From NCBI GenBank assembly GCA_965249615.1, contig CBDFMI010000003.1:3810-67809 (forward strand): DNA of 64,000 nucleotides. The letters run 5' to 3'. The position numbers and the translations under genes are program-made. This document shows, in pieces, positions 41,876 to 51,568 of the stretch. The notes below the pieces were generated by a model. That model saw only the letters and a program-made list of their open reading frames with translations. It was not told where the DNA came from and did not search any database. Each line of letters starts with the position of its first letter. Position 1 is the stretch's first letter. The DNA comes from G963555815 sp965249615 [NCBI: bacterium] (GTDB lineage Bacteria; UBA8248; JACPRG01).

Positions 41876-43129
41876 GTGGACCGGATCCGGATCCGGGGGG
41901 GCAAGGAGCTTCAAGGGGAGGTCGTGATCGGCGGCGCCAAGAATGCCGCCTTGCCGCTTCTCGCAGCGACCCTGCTGACGAGAGAACCCTGCCGGCTTGA
42001 AAATCTCCCGGACGTTCAAGATGTAAAAACCTTCTGTCACCTCCTCGAGAAGTTCGGGGTTAGGATCGAACAGGCCGAAGGGTGCGTGGCGGCAGTGGAA
42101 GCGGCAGACCTGACTAGTCAACAGGCCCCCTATGACTTGGTTCGCACCATGCGTGCGTCAGTGCTGGTCCTGGGCCCTCTTTTGGCCCGCTCGGGCCGGG
42201 CGGTGGTCTCCCTACCGGGAGGTTGCGCCATCGGGGCCCGTCCTATCAACCTCCACCTGGAGGGTCTTGGAGCTTTAGGGGTGTCCGTCTCTCTTCGGCA
42301 GGGCTATGTTTATGCCACCGCCAACGGCCTTCGTGGGGCCGATATCTTCCTGGACCCCATGACAGTGACAGGGACGGAGAATCTAATGATGGCGGCCTCC
42401 CTGGCGCGCGGGAAGACGTGCATCCACAACGCCGCTCGCGAGCCCGAGGTGGTCCAGCTGGCGGATGTCCTGAACTCCATGGGGGCCCGGGTCTCAGGGG
42501 CCGGGACGGACACCATCGAGGTCGAGGGCAAAAGGGAGCTCGGCCCTTTTCAGGAGCGGATCATCCCCGACCGGATCGAGGCCGCTACCTATCTGGTGGC
42601 GGGAGCCGTCACGGGTGGGGACGTGACGCTGAGGGGGGTCTGCCCGGCCCACCTGAGCGCCGTGACGGAGAGGCTTCGGGCAGCGGGGATGAAGGTGAGC
42701 GAAGGGGAGGATTCTCTCCAGGTGCAGGGGAGGCGCCCGATCTGCCCAATGGAACTTCGGACGGCCCCCTACCCAGGATTTCCGACGGACGTTCAGGCCC
42801 AGATGATGGCCCTGATGGTCCTGGCCGAAGGGACCTCGGTCATCACGGAGACCGTGTTTGAGAACCGGTTTCTGCACGCTGCGGAGCTTCGACGGATGGG
42901 GGCCGATATCTCGATCCAGGGAAATGTGGCCGTGATCCGGGGTGTCCGCAAGCTTTGCGGGGCAGAGGTCATGGCCACTGATCTACGGGCCAGTGCGTGT
43001 CTCGTTTTGGCCGGGCTTGCTGCGGGGGAAGAAACGACGGTCAATCGGGTTTATCATCTAGACCGAGGATACGAGCGGATGGAAAAGAAACTTTCGGCCC
43101 TTGGGGCTGAGATCGAGCGTCTTCAATGA
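41876..43129 (+). CDS. murA: UDP-N-acetylglucosamine 1-carboxyvinyltransferase
   Basis: MurA commits UDP-GlcNAc to peptidoglycan synthesis. The 417-residue protein has [16 protein letters not shown] near the start, the active-site [11 protein letters not shown] loop with Cys117 (the residue that fosfomycin alkylates, so a sensitive-type enzyme), [15 protein letters not shown] and a normal C-terminus. GTG 41876 follows GAGGAGGGAAG. The stop overlaps hisG as ATGA. Confidence 0.96.
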   Translation: MDRIRIRGGKELQGEVVIGGAKNAALPLLAATLLTREPCRLENLPDVQDVKTFCHLLEKFGVRIEQAEGCVAAVEAADLTSQQAPYDLVRTMRASVLVLGPLLARSGRAVVSLPGGCAIGARPINLHLEGLGALGVSVSLRQGYVYATANGLRGADIFLDPMTVTGTENLMMAASLARGKTCIHNAAREPEVVQLADVLNSMGARVSGAGTDTIEVEGKRELGPFQERIIPDRIEAATYLVAGAVTGGDVTLRGVCPAHLSAVTERLRAAGMKVSEGEDSLQVQGRRPICPMELRTAPYPGFPTDVQAQMMALMVLAEGTSVITETVFENRFLHAAELRRMGADISIQGNVAVIRGVRKLCGAEVMATDLRASACLVLAGLAAGEETTVNRVYHLDRGYERMEKKLSALGAEIERLQ

Positions 43130-43806
43130 AACGGAAAAAGACCCTGTCGAAGGATCCACCTCTGACCCTGGCCCTCCCCCGCGGGCGGCTTTTTGAGCCC
43201 GCCTGGGATCTCCTTCGCCGGACGGGCCTGGTGTCTGTCGACGGGTGGGGGAAAGAGCGGGCCCTGGTCTATGAGGCCACTCCCCGGTCGGGGTCCGAAA
43301 GACTTCGGATTATCCGAGTCCGGGACGTGGATGTCCCCACCTATGTGGAGCACGGTGCCGCGGACCTCGGGGTGGTGGGGAAAGACTTCCTCCTCGAACA
43401 GGCAAAGAGTGTGTATGAGCCCCTGGACCTTCGCTTTGGTTATTGTCGCCTGGTGCTGGCGGCGCTGAAGGAGGAGGCCGAATGGTCCCGACTCGTGGGG
43501 AGGGCCTGGCTTCGCGTGGCGACGAAATTTCCCCGCATTACGGAGGATTACTTCGGGAGGGCAGGGGTCCCCGTCGATGTGGTCAAGCTATCGGGGGCCG
43601 TGGAGCTCGCGCCAGGCCTGGGTCTGGCCGACGCCATCGTGGACCTCGTGGACACGGGCAGGACACTTCGGGAAAATGGCCTCGTGGAGGTTCGAGAGGT
43701 TTTGCAGGCGTCGGCGCGACTCATTGTGAACCGGGCGAGCCAGAAGACGCGATACACGCAAATTCGGGCCTTGGTGATGCGGCTGAAAAAACACCTGCAA
43801 GTCTGA
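43126..43806 (+). CDS. hisG: ATP phosphoribosyltransferase, short form
   Basis: HisG starts histidine synthesis by joining ATP and PRPP. At 226 residues it is the short form, which normally needs HisZ; no hisZ is in the window. Motifs: LTLALPRGRLFEPA, DLGVVGKDFLLE, ITEDYFGRAGVPVDVVKLSG and VDLVDTGRTLRENGL (PRPP loop). ATG 43126 overlaps the murA stop. It begins the hisG-D-B-H-A-F-IE run. Confidence 0.94.
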   Translation: MKRKKTLSKDPPLTLALPRGRLFEPAWDLLRRTGLVSVDGWGKERALVYEATPRSGSERLRIIRVRDVDVPTYVEHGAADLGVVGKDFLLEQAKSVYEPLDLRFGYCRLVLAALKEEAEWSRLVGRAWLRVATKFPRITEDYFGRAGVPVDVVKLSGAVELAPGLGLADAIVDLVDTGRTLRENGLVEVREVLQASARLIVNRASQKTRYTQIRALVMRLKKHLQV

Positions 43807-43874
43807 CGCTCCGGATTCTCGAAATTTTTTGTTCGTTGTCATTTGGAACAGAAATCCTCGAGTCAGGGGAAAAG

Positions 43875-45209
43875 ATGAAACGCCTCGATGCATCCCGGCC
43901 CGGCTGGCGAGAAAGCCTCGGTCGCCATCGTCGAAAGTGGCAGCAAGGCCAGGCCCAGGCGATGAAGCGGGCAAGGGACATTCTCTCGGCCGTTAGAGAA
44001 GACGGCGATAGGGCCGTGTTGCGCTGGACAGAGCGCCTGGACGGGGTCCGCCTTTCCCCCGCTCGCATTCGGGTCTCCCGCCGCGAGCGAGAGGGTGCCC
44101 TAAAAACCCTTCAGCCAGGGGATCTTCGCGCCCTCAAAATGGCGGCCCAGCGGATAGAAACCTTTCATCGTTCACAGAAGACCTACTCCTCTCGAGGGGA
44201 GGCCACTTGGGCGAAGAGCCGCGAGGGGGAACGTCTGGGCCAGTGGGTTCGGCCCCTGAGGCGGGTTGGGATCTACGTCCCGGGAGGCCGGGCGGCCTAT
44301 CCTTCGACCGTGTTGATGGCGGGGATTCCGGCCCGGCTCGCCGGGGTCCAGGAAATCGTTCTGTGCACCCCGCCCGGACCCGGCGGCAAGATCAGCCCCC
44401 AGGTCCTTGTGGCCGCCGACCTGGCGGGGGTCAAAGAGGCCTATCGCATTGGGGGCGCCCAGGCCATCGGCGCCATGGCCTATGGGACGAAGACTCTTAG
44501 GGCGGTAGACAAGATCGTGGGTCCCGGAAATGCTTACGTGGCCGCTGCCAAGCGCCTGGTCTACGGTGATGTGGACATCGATGGGCTGGCTGGCCCGAGC
44601 GAACTCCTGGTGGTTGCCGACGGCTCGGCCCGCCCTCAATGGGTGGCGGCAGATCTCCTTGCCCAGGCCGAGCACGACCCGGACGCCTGGGTGGCCCTCG
44701 TCGCTGTGGACAGAGGTGTGGCGGAGGCGGTCTTGAAGGAAGTCCGCCGGACCCTTCCCACCCTCGAGCGCCGGGAGGTGGCGGCTGAGGCCTGGCGCAG
44801 GAGTGGGTGGGTGGTGGAGGTTCCGAACCTCGAGCGGGCGGCCGAGGTCGTGGCCGAACTCTCCCCCGAGCACCTCTCCCTTGCCATTCGGGGAGCGCGT
44901 CGCTACATAAACCGTTTCTCCAACGCGGGGGCCATCTTTCTGGGTTCTTTCACTCCGGTGGCCGTGGGCGATTATCTCGCTGGCCCGAACCACGTTCTTC
45001 CCACCGGGGGGACGGCCCGGTTTGGCTCCCCCCTGGGGGTCTATGATTTCGTGAAACGGACGAGCGTTGTGGAGTTCAGTCGTCCCGCCCTCGCCCGCGT
45101 CGCCGACGGGGCGTGCACGCTGGCGGCGTTGGAGGGTCTGGGGGGCCACAGGGCGTCGGTCCAGGCCAGGTTCCCCGATGCCATCCCAGGCAGAAGGAGG
45201 AAGGAATGA
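43875..45209 (+). CDS. hisD: Histidinol dehydrogenase
   Basis: HisD oxidises histidinol to histidine in two NAD-linked steps. From ATG 43875 (CAGGGG upstream) the 444-residue protein shows RVGIYVPGGRAAYPSTVLM, RIGGAQAIGAMAYGT, IVGPGNAYVAAAKRLVYG, GPSELLVVAD and AEHDPDAW with the zinc-site His. An upstream in-frame ATG at 43443 lies within hisG and is not the start. It overlaps hisB as ATGA. Confidence 0.95.
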   Translation: MKRLDASRPGWRESLGRHRRKWQQGQAQAMKRARDILSAVREDGDRAVLRWTERLDGVRLSPARIRVSRREREGALKTLQPGDLRALKMAAQRIETFHRSQKTYSSRGEATWAKSREGERLGQWVRPLRRVGIYVPGGRAAYPSTVLMAGIPARLAGVQEIVLCTPPGPGGKISPQVLVAADLAGVKEAYRIGGAQAIGAMAYGTKTLRAVDKIVGPGNAYVAAAKRLVYGDVDIDGLAGPSELLVVADGSARPQWVAADLLAQAEHDPDAWVALVAVDRGVAEAVLKEVRRTLPTLERREVAAEAWRRSGWVVEVPNLERAAEVVAELSPEHLSLAIRGARRYINRFSNAGAIFLGSFTPVAVGDYLAGPNHVLPTGGTARFGSPLGVYDFVKRTSVVEFSRPALARVADGACTLAALEGLGGHRASVQARFPDAIPGRRRKE

Positions 45210-45796
45210 AAGGGAGGGTCGGCAAGGTCGTCAGAAAGACGACGGAGACCGAGATCGAGGTCGAATGGGGTCTGGACGGGACCGGGGATCACGAGATCTC
45301 AACGGGGCTCCCCTTTTTCGACCACATGCTCTCCCAGATGGCGAAGCACGGGGCCTTTGACGTAAAACTCACGGCCAAGGGGGACCTTGCCGTAGACGCT
45401 CACCACACGGTCGAGGACGTGGGGATCTGTTTGGGACAAGCCCTGAAAGAGGCCCTTGGGGATAAGGTGGGCATCCGGCGTTTCGGGCAAGCCCTCTCGC
45501 CCATGATGGACGCCCTCGCCCAGGTGGCCCTCGACGTGGGCGGCCGCCCCAATCTGGTCTATCGGCTGACGTCGTCCACGACCCGGGTGGGGGTTTTTGA
45601 CGTCCAGCTCATCGAGGAGTTTTTTAAGGCTTTTTGTTCCCAGGCTGGAGTGGATCTTCACGTCGAAGTCCCCTACGGAGAAAACGTCCACCACATGGTG
45701 GAGGCCGTTTTCAAGGGATGGGGACGAGCCCTTCGAGAGGCTGTGTGTCCCGATGAGCGAAGGAAAGAGGTACCCTCGACCAAGGGGATGTTATGA
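45206..45796 (+). CDS. hisB: Imidazoleglycerol-phosphate dehydratase
   Basis: Monofunctional IGP dehydratase of 196 residues; the phosphatase half found in enteric HisB is absent. Metal-site motifs are GLPFFDHMLSQMAKHG, DAHHTVEDVGI and the late VHHMVEAVFKGWGRAL. ATG 45206 follows AAGGAGGAAGG and overlaps the hisD stop. A separate histidinol-phosphatase and hisC are needed and are not in the window. Confidence 0.95.
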   Translation: MKGRVGKVVRKTTETEIEVEWGLDGTGDHEISTGLPFFDHMLSQMAKHGAFDVKLTAKGDLAVDAHHTVEDVGICLGQALKEALGDKVGIRRFGQALSPMMDALAQVALDVGGRPNLVYRLTSSTTRVGVFDVQLIEEFFKAFCSQAGVDLHVEVPYGENVHHMVEAVFKGWGRALREAVCPDERRKEVPSTKGML

Positions 45797-46431
45797 AGAT
45801 CGCCGTTATCGATTACGGGATGGGAAATCTCCAGAGCGTCCTGAACGCTTTTCAGGCGGTTGGCAAAAACCTTCTGGTTGCGAGGACGCCCAAGGAGATG
45901 GTGGGTGCCGGCGCTCTTGTCCTACCGGGGGTCGGCGCCTTTGGGGATTGCATGAGGAATCTCCGCTCGGCCGGCTTGGATGAAGCGGTGCTTTCGGCGC
46001 TGAGCGCTGGGAAGCCCTATCTGGGGATTTGCCTTGGGCTCCAGATCCTCTTTGAAGAGAGCGAGGAGTTTGGGAGGACGCCGGGTCTCGCCCATCTGAA
46101 GGGGAAGGTGGTCCCTTTTGAAAAGGGACTTCGAGATGACAAGGGGTCTCGCCTGAAGGTCCCTCACATGGGTTGGAACGAGATCCGAAAGGAGGCGGTC
46201 ACGCCGGCTTTGGAGGGTGTCCCGGACGGGGCGCACTTTTACTTTGTCCATTCCTATCGCGTGGTCCCTGAGGGGGCCAACCTCGTTACCACGACGACGG
46301 ACTATGGGCTGAAATTCGTCTCCAGTATTGCAAAAGAGAATGTCTTTGGGTGCCAGTTCCACCCGGAGCGCAGCGGTCCCCTGGGGCTGAGGGTTCTGGG
46401 AAATTTCGTCAAATGGGCGGAGAAAAACTAA
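45793..46431 (+). CDS. hisH: Imidazole glycerol phosphate synthase glutaminase subunit
   Basis: HisH releases ammonia from glutamine for HisF. This class-I glutaminase has the nucleophile Cys80 in GICLGLQILFE and the His-Glu pair in CQFHPERSG near the end; IDYGMGNLQSV is the family N-terminus. 212 residues. It overlaps hisB as ATGA. Confidence 0.94.
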   Translation: MKIAVIDYGMGNLQSVLNAFQAVGKNLLVARTPKEMVGAGALVLPGVGAFGDCMRNLRSAGLDEAVLSALSAGKPYLGICLGLQILFEESEEFGRTPGLAHLKGKVVPFEKGLRDDKGSRLKVPHMGWNEIRKEAVTPALEGVPDGAHFYFVHSYRVVPEGANLVTTTTDYGLKFVSSIAKENVFGCQFHPERSGPLGLRVLGNFVKWAEKN

Positions 46432-46461
46432 AAGGCTCTGTCTCCGCCCCGGTGACTAAGC

Positions 46462-47205
46462 ATGCTCATCATCCCAGCGATTGATCTCAAGGGTGGCAAA
46501 TGTGTTCGGCTCTATCAGGGCCGGCGGGAGGAGGAGACCGTCTTCAGCGGAAGCCCGGGGGGTACTGCCAAACGCTTTGCCGATGAGGGGGCTGAACGCC
46601 TCCACGTCATCGATCTCGACGCGGCCTTCGGGGAAAAGAAAGACAACCTGAAGGGACTCGAGGCCATCGCCGGCGCTGTCCAGCTTCCCATCCAATTTGG
46701 GGGTGGGCTGCGCGACGAGGCCTCGCTTCGCCGCGTCCTTGACTCGGGGGCCTCATTCCTCATCCTGGGAACGGCCGCCCATCGGGAGCCCGAGTTCGCC
46801 CGTTCGGCCTTTCGCCAATATCCTGGCAAGATCATGCTCGGTGTAGACGCGCGCGGAGGAAAGGTGGCCGTCTCAGGGTGGGAGGAGGAGACCGAAACGT
46901 CTCCTGAAACCCTCGCCCTGCGCTTCGCCGCCGAGAAACCCGCTGCCGTTATCTTCACTGACATCGAACGGGACGGGGCCATGACAGGACCCAACGTTGA
47001 GGCGACGCGAAACCTTGCTCGATCCGTCGAGACTCCGGTCATCGCCTCGGGCGGAGTCGCCTCCCTGAAAGATATTAGGGCCCTCCTCCCTCTGGAGGCC
47101 GACGGCGTCATGGGCGTCGTCCTGGGCCGTGCCCTCTATGAAGGGAAGGTCATGCTTCCCAAGGCGATCGAATATGCTGGCCAAACGCATCATCCCGTGC
47201 CTTGA
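46462..47205 (+). CDS. hisA: ProFAR isomerase HisA
   Basis: HisA opens the ribosyl ring of ProFAR by an Amadori rearrangement. The 247-residue TIM barrel starts [20 protein letters not shown] with the catalytic Asp, has [12 protein letters not shown] and [14 protein letters not shown] with the second Asp, and ends in a phosphate-binding ASGGVASL / [11 protein letters not shown]. Its end overlaps hisF by 32 bp. Confidence 0.94.
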   Translation: MLIIPAIDLKGGKCVRLYQGRREEETVFSGSPGGTAKRFADEGAERLHVIDLDAAFGEKKDNLKGLEAIAGAVQLPIQFGGGLRDEASLRRVLDSGASFLILGTAAHREPEFARSAFRQYPGKIMLGVDARGGKVAVSGWEEETETSPETLALRFAAEKPAAVIFTDIERDGAMTGPNVEATRNLARSVETPVIASGGVASLKDIRALLPLEADGVMGVVLGRALYEGKVMLPKAIEYAGQTHHPVP

Positions 47206-47938
47206 CGTGAAGTGTGGCAGGGTCGTCAAAGGGGTCCATTTTTTAGACCTGAGGGACGCCGGGGACCCTGTCGAGGCTGCCGAAGCCTATGGTCAGCAGG
47301 GGGCGGACGAGATCACCTTTCTCGACATCACTGCCTCGAAAGAGGATCGACCCACTCTGTTGGACATCGTCGCCCGGACGGCGGAGCGGGTCTTTGTCCC
47401 CCTTACGGTGGGAGGCGGGGCGAGGACGCTGGGGGATATCCATGGGCTCCTTCGCGCCGGGGCCGACAAGGTGTCCATCAACACGGCGGCTGTTCATCGC
47501 CCCGACTTTATCGACGAAGGGGCCCGCCGCTTTGGGAGCCAATGTATCGTGGTCGCTATTGACGCCAAGCGCCGAGAGGCCGGGGATGGCTGGGAGGTGC
47601 ACACTTACGGGGGCTCGAAGCCCACGGGGCTGGACGCCCTTGCCTGGGCCGGGGAGGCCGAATCCCGGGGAGCGGGGGAGATCCTCCTGACCAGCATGGA
47701 CCGAGACGGGACGAAGGATGGCTATGACCTGGAACTCACTCAAACCATCTCAGACGCCATCTCCATCCCCCTGATCGCCTCGGGGGGCGTAGGTCACCCG
47801 GACCACATCTACGATGGCCTGATGAGAGGCGGGGCCGACGCCGCGCTTGCCGCTTCCATCTTCCACTACGGGGAGTGGACGATCGCCTCCGTGAAGGAGG
47901 TCTTGAAGAAGAAGGGGGTGCCAGTCCGCCTTGCCTAG
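47174..47938 (+). CDS. hisF: Imidazole glycerol phosphate synthase cyclase subunit
   Basis: HisF closes the imidazole ring using ammonia from HisH. From ATG 47174, [20 protein letters not shown] is the family start (catalytic Asp11), with [38 protein letters not shown] (catalytic Asp) and [11 protein letters not shown]. 254 residues. The start lies inside the end of hisA, so translation is coupled. Confidence 0.95.
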   Translation: MLAKRIIPCLDVKCGRVVKGVHFLDLRDAGDPVEAAEAYGQQGADEITFLDITASKEDRPTLLDIVARTAERVFVPLTVGGGARTLGDIHGLLRAGADKVSINTAAVHRPDFIDEGARRFGSQCIVVAIDAKRREAGDGWEVHTYGGSKPTGLDALAWAGEAESRGAGEILLTSMDRDGTKDGYDLELTQTISDAISIPLIASGGVGHPDHIYDGLMRGGADAALAASIFHYGEWTIASVKEVLKKKGVPVRLA

Positions 47939-48030
47939 ACTGGGTGTGAATCCCCTGCGGGGTGCCTTCTGTCGCTATGTCATGGCGGTGTGAACCGCGG
48001 GGAGAGTCCTTTGTTTGGGGGATATTGTTA

Positions 48031-48741
48031 GTGAGGGTCGAGGGAGTGGATTTGGATCTGAAATTTGACGAGCAGGGTCTGATCCCCGCCATTGCCCAGG
48101 ACGATCGGACGGGCCAGGTCCTCATGCTGGCTTATATGAATCGTGAGAGCCTGAAGCAGACCCTTGAAACGGGTCTCGTTCACTATTTCAGCCGGGAGCG
48201 AAAAAAGCTCTGGAAGAAAGGTGAGACCTCGGGCCACCTGCAGCACCTTCGCTCCCTTCACTTCGATTGCGACCTCGACGCCCTCCTCCTTCAGGTGGAA
48301 CAGGAGGGCCCCGCCTGCCATACGGACAGAAGGGCCTGCTTTTTTCACAAAAAGGACGGGACGGTAGAGGAAGAGGGGGGTCAAGGGGAATGGAGGAACT
48401 CTTCTGTCTTTCGTAAAATCTTCGATGTCATTCTCTCCCGAAAGGAGGCCCTTGAGGGCGGTCGCGAAGACCCGGAGTCCTATGTCCAATCCCTCTTCAA
48501 GGGGGATTCTGATAAGATATTGAAAAAAATAGGCGAAGAGGCCTCCGAGGTCATCTTGGCGGCAAAAGGGGACTCGGCGGACCGAGTCGTTCCTGAACTG
48601 GCAGACCTCTGGTTTCACACCCTTGTCCTCCTCGCAGAGGCCGGAAAAGAGCCTGAGGGCGTGTTTTCGGAGTTAGAGCGACGGTTCGGCAAATCTGGCA
48701 TATTAGAGAAAAAAAGCCGCCCAACTGGCCCTAATTCTTGA
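48031..48741 (+). CDS. hisI: Bifunctional phosphoribosyl-AMP cyclohydrolase / phosphoribosyl-ATP pyrophosphatase
   Basis: A HisI-HisE fusion catalysing steps two and three of histidine synthesis. The HisI half has [40 protein letters not shown] and [12 protein letters not shown] (zinc and magnesium ligands). The HisE half (about 135-225) has [25 protein letters not shown] and [15 protein letters not shown] 48031 is chosen because GGGGGA lies eight bases upstream; GTG 48046 and an in-frame ATG at 47962 are alternatives. It is 92 bp after hisF. Confidence 0.92.
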   Translation: MRVEGVDLDLKFDEQGLIPAIAQDDRTGQVLMLAYMNRESLKQTLETGLVHYFSRERKKLWKKGETSGHLQHLRSLHFDCDLDALLLQVEQEGPACHTDRRACFFHKKDGTVEEEGGQGEWRNSSVFRKIFDVILSRKEALEGGREDPESYVQSLFKGDSDKILKKIGEEASEVILAAKGDSADRVVPELADLWFHTLVLLAEAGKEPEGVFSELERRFGKSGILEKKSRPTGPNS

Positions 48742-48765
48742 CAGAACGGGAGGGGGGGATATATT
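48738..48765 (+). promoter_or_regulatory. Near-consensus promoter at the end of hisIE
   Basis: TTGACA (48738-48743), a 16-bp G-rich spacer and TATATT (48760-48765); the -35 overlaps the hisIE stop. Transcription would begin near 48772, about 344 nt before mutS2. Confidence 0.75.
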
Positions 48766-49115
48766 CCGTCTAAAGCCAGGAACTAGGACAAAAAAGAGGA
48801 CGGGGGGGGCGCGACATTCACCTGATTTGTCACTTGTCTTTTCCCCTTACTTCAGAGTTTCACAGCAGGGAAATTTTCTATTCGTCCATCCGGACTTCTA
48901 GGTCATATCTGATCCGAGGTTGGGAAGGCGTCATAGGGCCATGTCCCCGTTTTTCGTCGCCCTGACGCCCTCCACAGTTTGCAGCCAAAGCCAGAGGGAA
49001 CTTCCCGATAACCTAACCCCTTCTCTGTATGGAAGAATGCGGTCCAAAGGGAGATTGCTCTCAGCTTTGATTTCGCTGCGAAAAACAGTCGGCTGTAAGG
49101 ACATCGGGAGCTGAG
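48766..49115 (+). other. Non-coding stretch before mutS2: long leader or small RNA
   Basis: 350 bp with no ORF I believe; a 64-codon frame from 48920 has no family features and poor composition. It is transcribed from the strong promoter at 48738 if that promoter works. I recognise no known RNA in it and no clear terminator; GGGCCATGTCCCCGTTTTT near 48926-48944 is a weak hairpin with a short T-run. Confidence 0.4.
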
Positions 49116-51551
49116 ATGCAGCCGCTTCCGCGGCATCATCCTGCGGCCTGCCTGGACCCTTCTCTGTCGTCGGGGGTCGGTCCCCTCATGAGCCCTCGCG
49201 TCGAAGAAGTCCTCGAGCTTCATTCCCTCAAAGAGATCCTCTGCGGTTATGTTTGCTCTGAAGCGGGTCGCCTTGAGCTTGAGACATTGAGTCCCTCCTC
49301 GGTTGAGGCAACGGTCAAGGGACGGCTCTGCCGCGTTGGAGAGATGCGGCGCGTCCTCCAAGAGAGTCCCTTTCCCCTGGCACCATTCTGCGACCTTCGA
49401 ATCTGGCTTCCTCGGCTGAAGGAAGGGGGAGAGCCCCTTGAGCCAAAGGAACTTTTGGAGGTTTCAGAGGTCATCGGGGGAGGCGAGGCGGCACGGCGAC
49501 ACCTGATGGAAAGAAAGAATCTTTGCCCCACTCTTGCGGGCGAAGTTCCAGATCTGAGAGGCCTCCCGCGATTGGAGGCTGAGATTAAAGAGGCGATTGG
49601 TCCCGATGCCGAGGTGGCCGACGGGGCCAGCCCGGAGCTCGCGCGGGTCCGACTCGCGATCAGGACCCTCAAGGTGGAGATCAGAAAGACCCTGGAAGGG
49701 CACATGGGGGACTGGGCCGCTTTCCTTCAGGAGCCCCTTGTCCTGATCCGCCGGGACCGTTATGTCGTGCCCGTCCGCCAGGGATTTAAAAAAGTATTGC
49801 AGGGGGTCATCCTGGATCAGTCGGCGAGCGGCGCCACTCTCTATGTGGAGCCGGCCCTCATCCAGGGCCGAAATGACCGCTTGGCGGAGCTCCGGGCGGC
49901 AGAGGTGGCGGAGGTCTATCGGATCCTTGCCCGCCTGACGGCGAAAATCTTTTCGGAAAAGGGGCGCTTGGCAGTCCTCGTCGGGTGGCTGGCTGGGCTG
50001 GACGCCGTGAGGGCGGTTGCCCTTTTCAGCGAGAATTTCGACTGTTCTGAGCCTTTCCTGGAGGAGGACGGGGATCTCTGCCTCCTGAACGCCCGCCATC
50101 CTCTCCTCGAGAGGCAGAAGGGACAGACGGGCACGGTTCCCGTCAGCCTAAAGCTTGGCCAGGATGAGCGACAGCTCGTCATCACCGGGGCCAACACGGG
50201 CGGAAAGACCATTGCCCTTAAAACCCTTGGACTCCTCTCTCTAATGGCCCAGTCGGGTTTTCCCATCCCGGCCTCCGAAGGAAGTCGCCTTCCCCTTTTC
50301 GATCAGGTCTTCGCCGACATCGGAGACGAACAGAGCATCGCACAGAGCCTCAGCACTTTTTCTGCTCACCTCCAGAACCAGGTGGAAATTCTTCAGGGCT
50401 CCACCCGTCGATCCCTCGTCCTCATCGATGAGTTGGGCGCGGGAACGGACCCCACTGAGGGGGCGGCCCTGGGGGTCGCGGTCCTGGAAGCCCTGGCCGA
50501 CAAAAAGGTTCGCGTCATCGTCACAACACACCACGACACTATCAAGGCCTATGGGTATGAAGCCCAAGGCGCCGTCAACGCCTCTGTTGAATTCGACGAG
50601 AAGACCCTGCGCCCCACCTATCGCCTCCTTGCGGGCGTTGCCGGGACGAGCAACGCCATCACCATCGCCGAGCGTCTGGGAATGCCACCCCGGGTGACCG
50701 GGCGGGCCCGTGTCCTGGAGGAGGGGTCTGGAGATGGTTCTCGGCCCTTGATCCAGCGGCTTGAGGCGAAGCTCACTGACCTTCAACGGGAGAAGGAGGA
50801 GCTTGCACAGGCCCGGGAGGCCCTGGGGCGGGATCGCGAGGTCCTCAGTCAAGAGACGGAGCGTCTGGCCGAGCGGCGCCAAAAGTTTTCCGGGCGGATC
50901 GAGGAATTCATGCAGGAGGCGAGACAGCACCTCCGGGTGCTCGACCGTTCTTCTCGTCGGGCCGAACGAGGGGAGGAAACCCTTCCAGTGGGAGAGGCCC
51001 GAGAGATGGTGTGGTCCCTGGAGAGAGTGGGGGAGGAGGCCCTGGCCGCGGCCCCCGAGAGTGAGCAACAGGCCTCAGGCCCCCCTTGGGTCGGGGGACG
51101 CGTGGCCTTAGTGGGGATAGGATCACAAGGCAAGGTGCTGGAGGGCCCCAACCCGAAGGGCGAATGGTGCATCGAGATGGAGGGGAAGCGCATCTGGGCC
51201 CATGAGAAGGGGCTGACCGCCCTCGAAGGGCCCTCGCAAGGGACGGACCGGCAGTCGGCCCCCGCTGAAGATCGGGGCCTGGGGTGGTCTGGGCCAGGCC
51301 GGGAGTCCCCCGCATCGGAGCTTCACGTCCGTGGCGAGCGGGTGGACGAGGCCTTAACGCATGTCGACAAATATCTCGACGAGGCGGCCCTCTCGGGCAT
51401 GTCTTTTGTCCGGATCGTTCACGGGAAGGGAACGGGCACCCTCAAGGCGGCGATCTCGGACGTCCTTCAGGGACATCCCCTGGTCAAGACCTTTTATACC
51501 GCGGGCCAGGAGTCGGGTGGAGCCGGGGTGACCGTCGTCGAGATGGCGTAG
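49116..51551 (+). CDS. mutS2: MutS2-family ATPase with Smr endonuclease domain
   Basis: MutS2 proteins act in recombination control or in splitting collided ribosomes. Order: helical core and clamp domains, Walker A ITGANTGGKTIALKTLGL (about 365), Walker B LVLIDELGAGTDPTEGAAL, a long coiled coil (about 545-620), a KOW-like region and the C-terminal Smr domain (LHVRGERVDEAL, IVHGKGTGTL) at about 733-811. ATG 49116 has GGGAG five bases upstream; ATG 49188 is the start suggested by homology (MSPRVEEVLELHSLKEIL). The family call is not affected. Confidence 0.93.
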   Translation: MQPLPRHHPAACLDPSLSSGVGPLMSPRVEEVLELHSLKEILCGYVCSEAGRLELETLSPSSVEATVKGRLCRVGEMRRVLQESPFPLAPFCDLRIWLPRLKEGGEPLEPKELLEVSEVIGGGEAARRHLMERKNLCPTLAGEVPDLRGLPRLEAEIKEAIGPDAEVADGASPELARVRLAIRTLKVEIRKTLEGHMGDWAAFLQEPLVLIRRDRYVVPVRQGFKKVLQGVILDQSASGATLYVEPALIQGRNDRLAELRAAEVAEVYRILARLTAKIFSEKGRLAVLVGWLAGLDAVRAVALFSENFDCSEPFLEEDGDLCLLNARHPLLERQKGQTGTVPVSLKLGQDERQLVITGANTGGKTIALKTLGLLSLMAQSGFPIPASEGSRLPLFDQVFADIGDEQSIAQSLSTFSAHLQNQVEILQGSTRRSLVLIDELGAGTDPTEGAALGVAVLEALADKKVRVIVTTHHDTIKAYGYEAQGAVNASVEFDEKTLRPTYRLLAGVAGTSNAITIAERLGMPPRVTGRARVLEEGSGDGSRPLIQRLEAKLTDLQREKEELAQAREALGRDREVLSQETERLAERRQKFSGRIEEFMQEARQHLRVLDRSSRRAERGEETLPVGEAREMVWSLERVGEEALAAAPESEQQASGPPWVGGRVALVGIGSQGKVLEGPNPKGEWCIEMEGKRIWAHEKGLTALEGPSQGTDRQSAPAEDRGLGWSGPGRESPASELHVRGERVDEALTHVDKYLDEAALSGMSFVRIVHGKGTGTLKAAISDVLQGHPLVKTFYTAGQESGGAGVTVVEMA

Positions 51552-51568
51552 GTAAGGGGAGAGAGCGT

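Noticed and set aside
48903-49361. 152-residue minus-strand gene in the mutS2 leader
   Set aside because: Most of it is antisense to mutS2, and no protein family features are seen.
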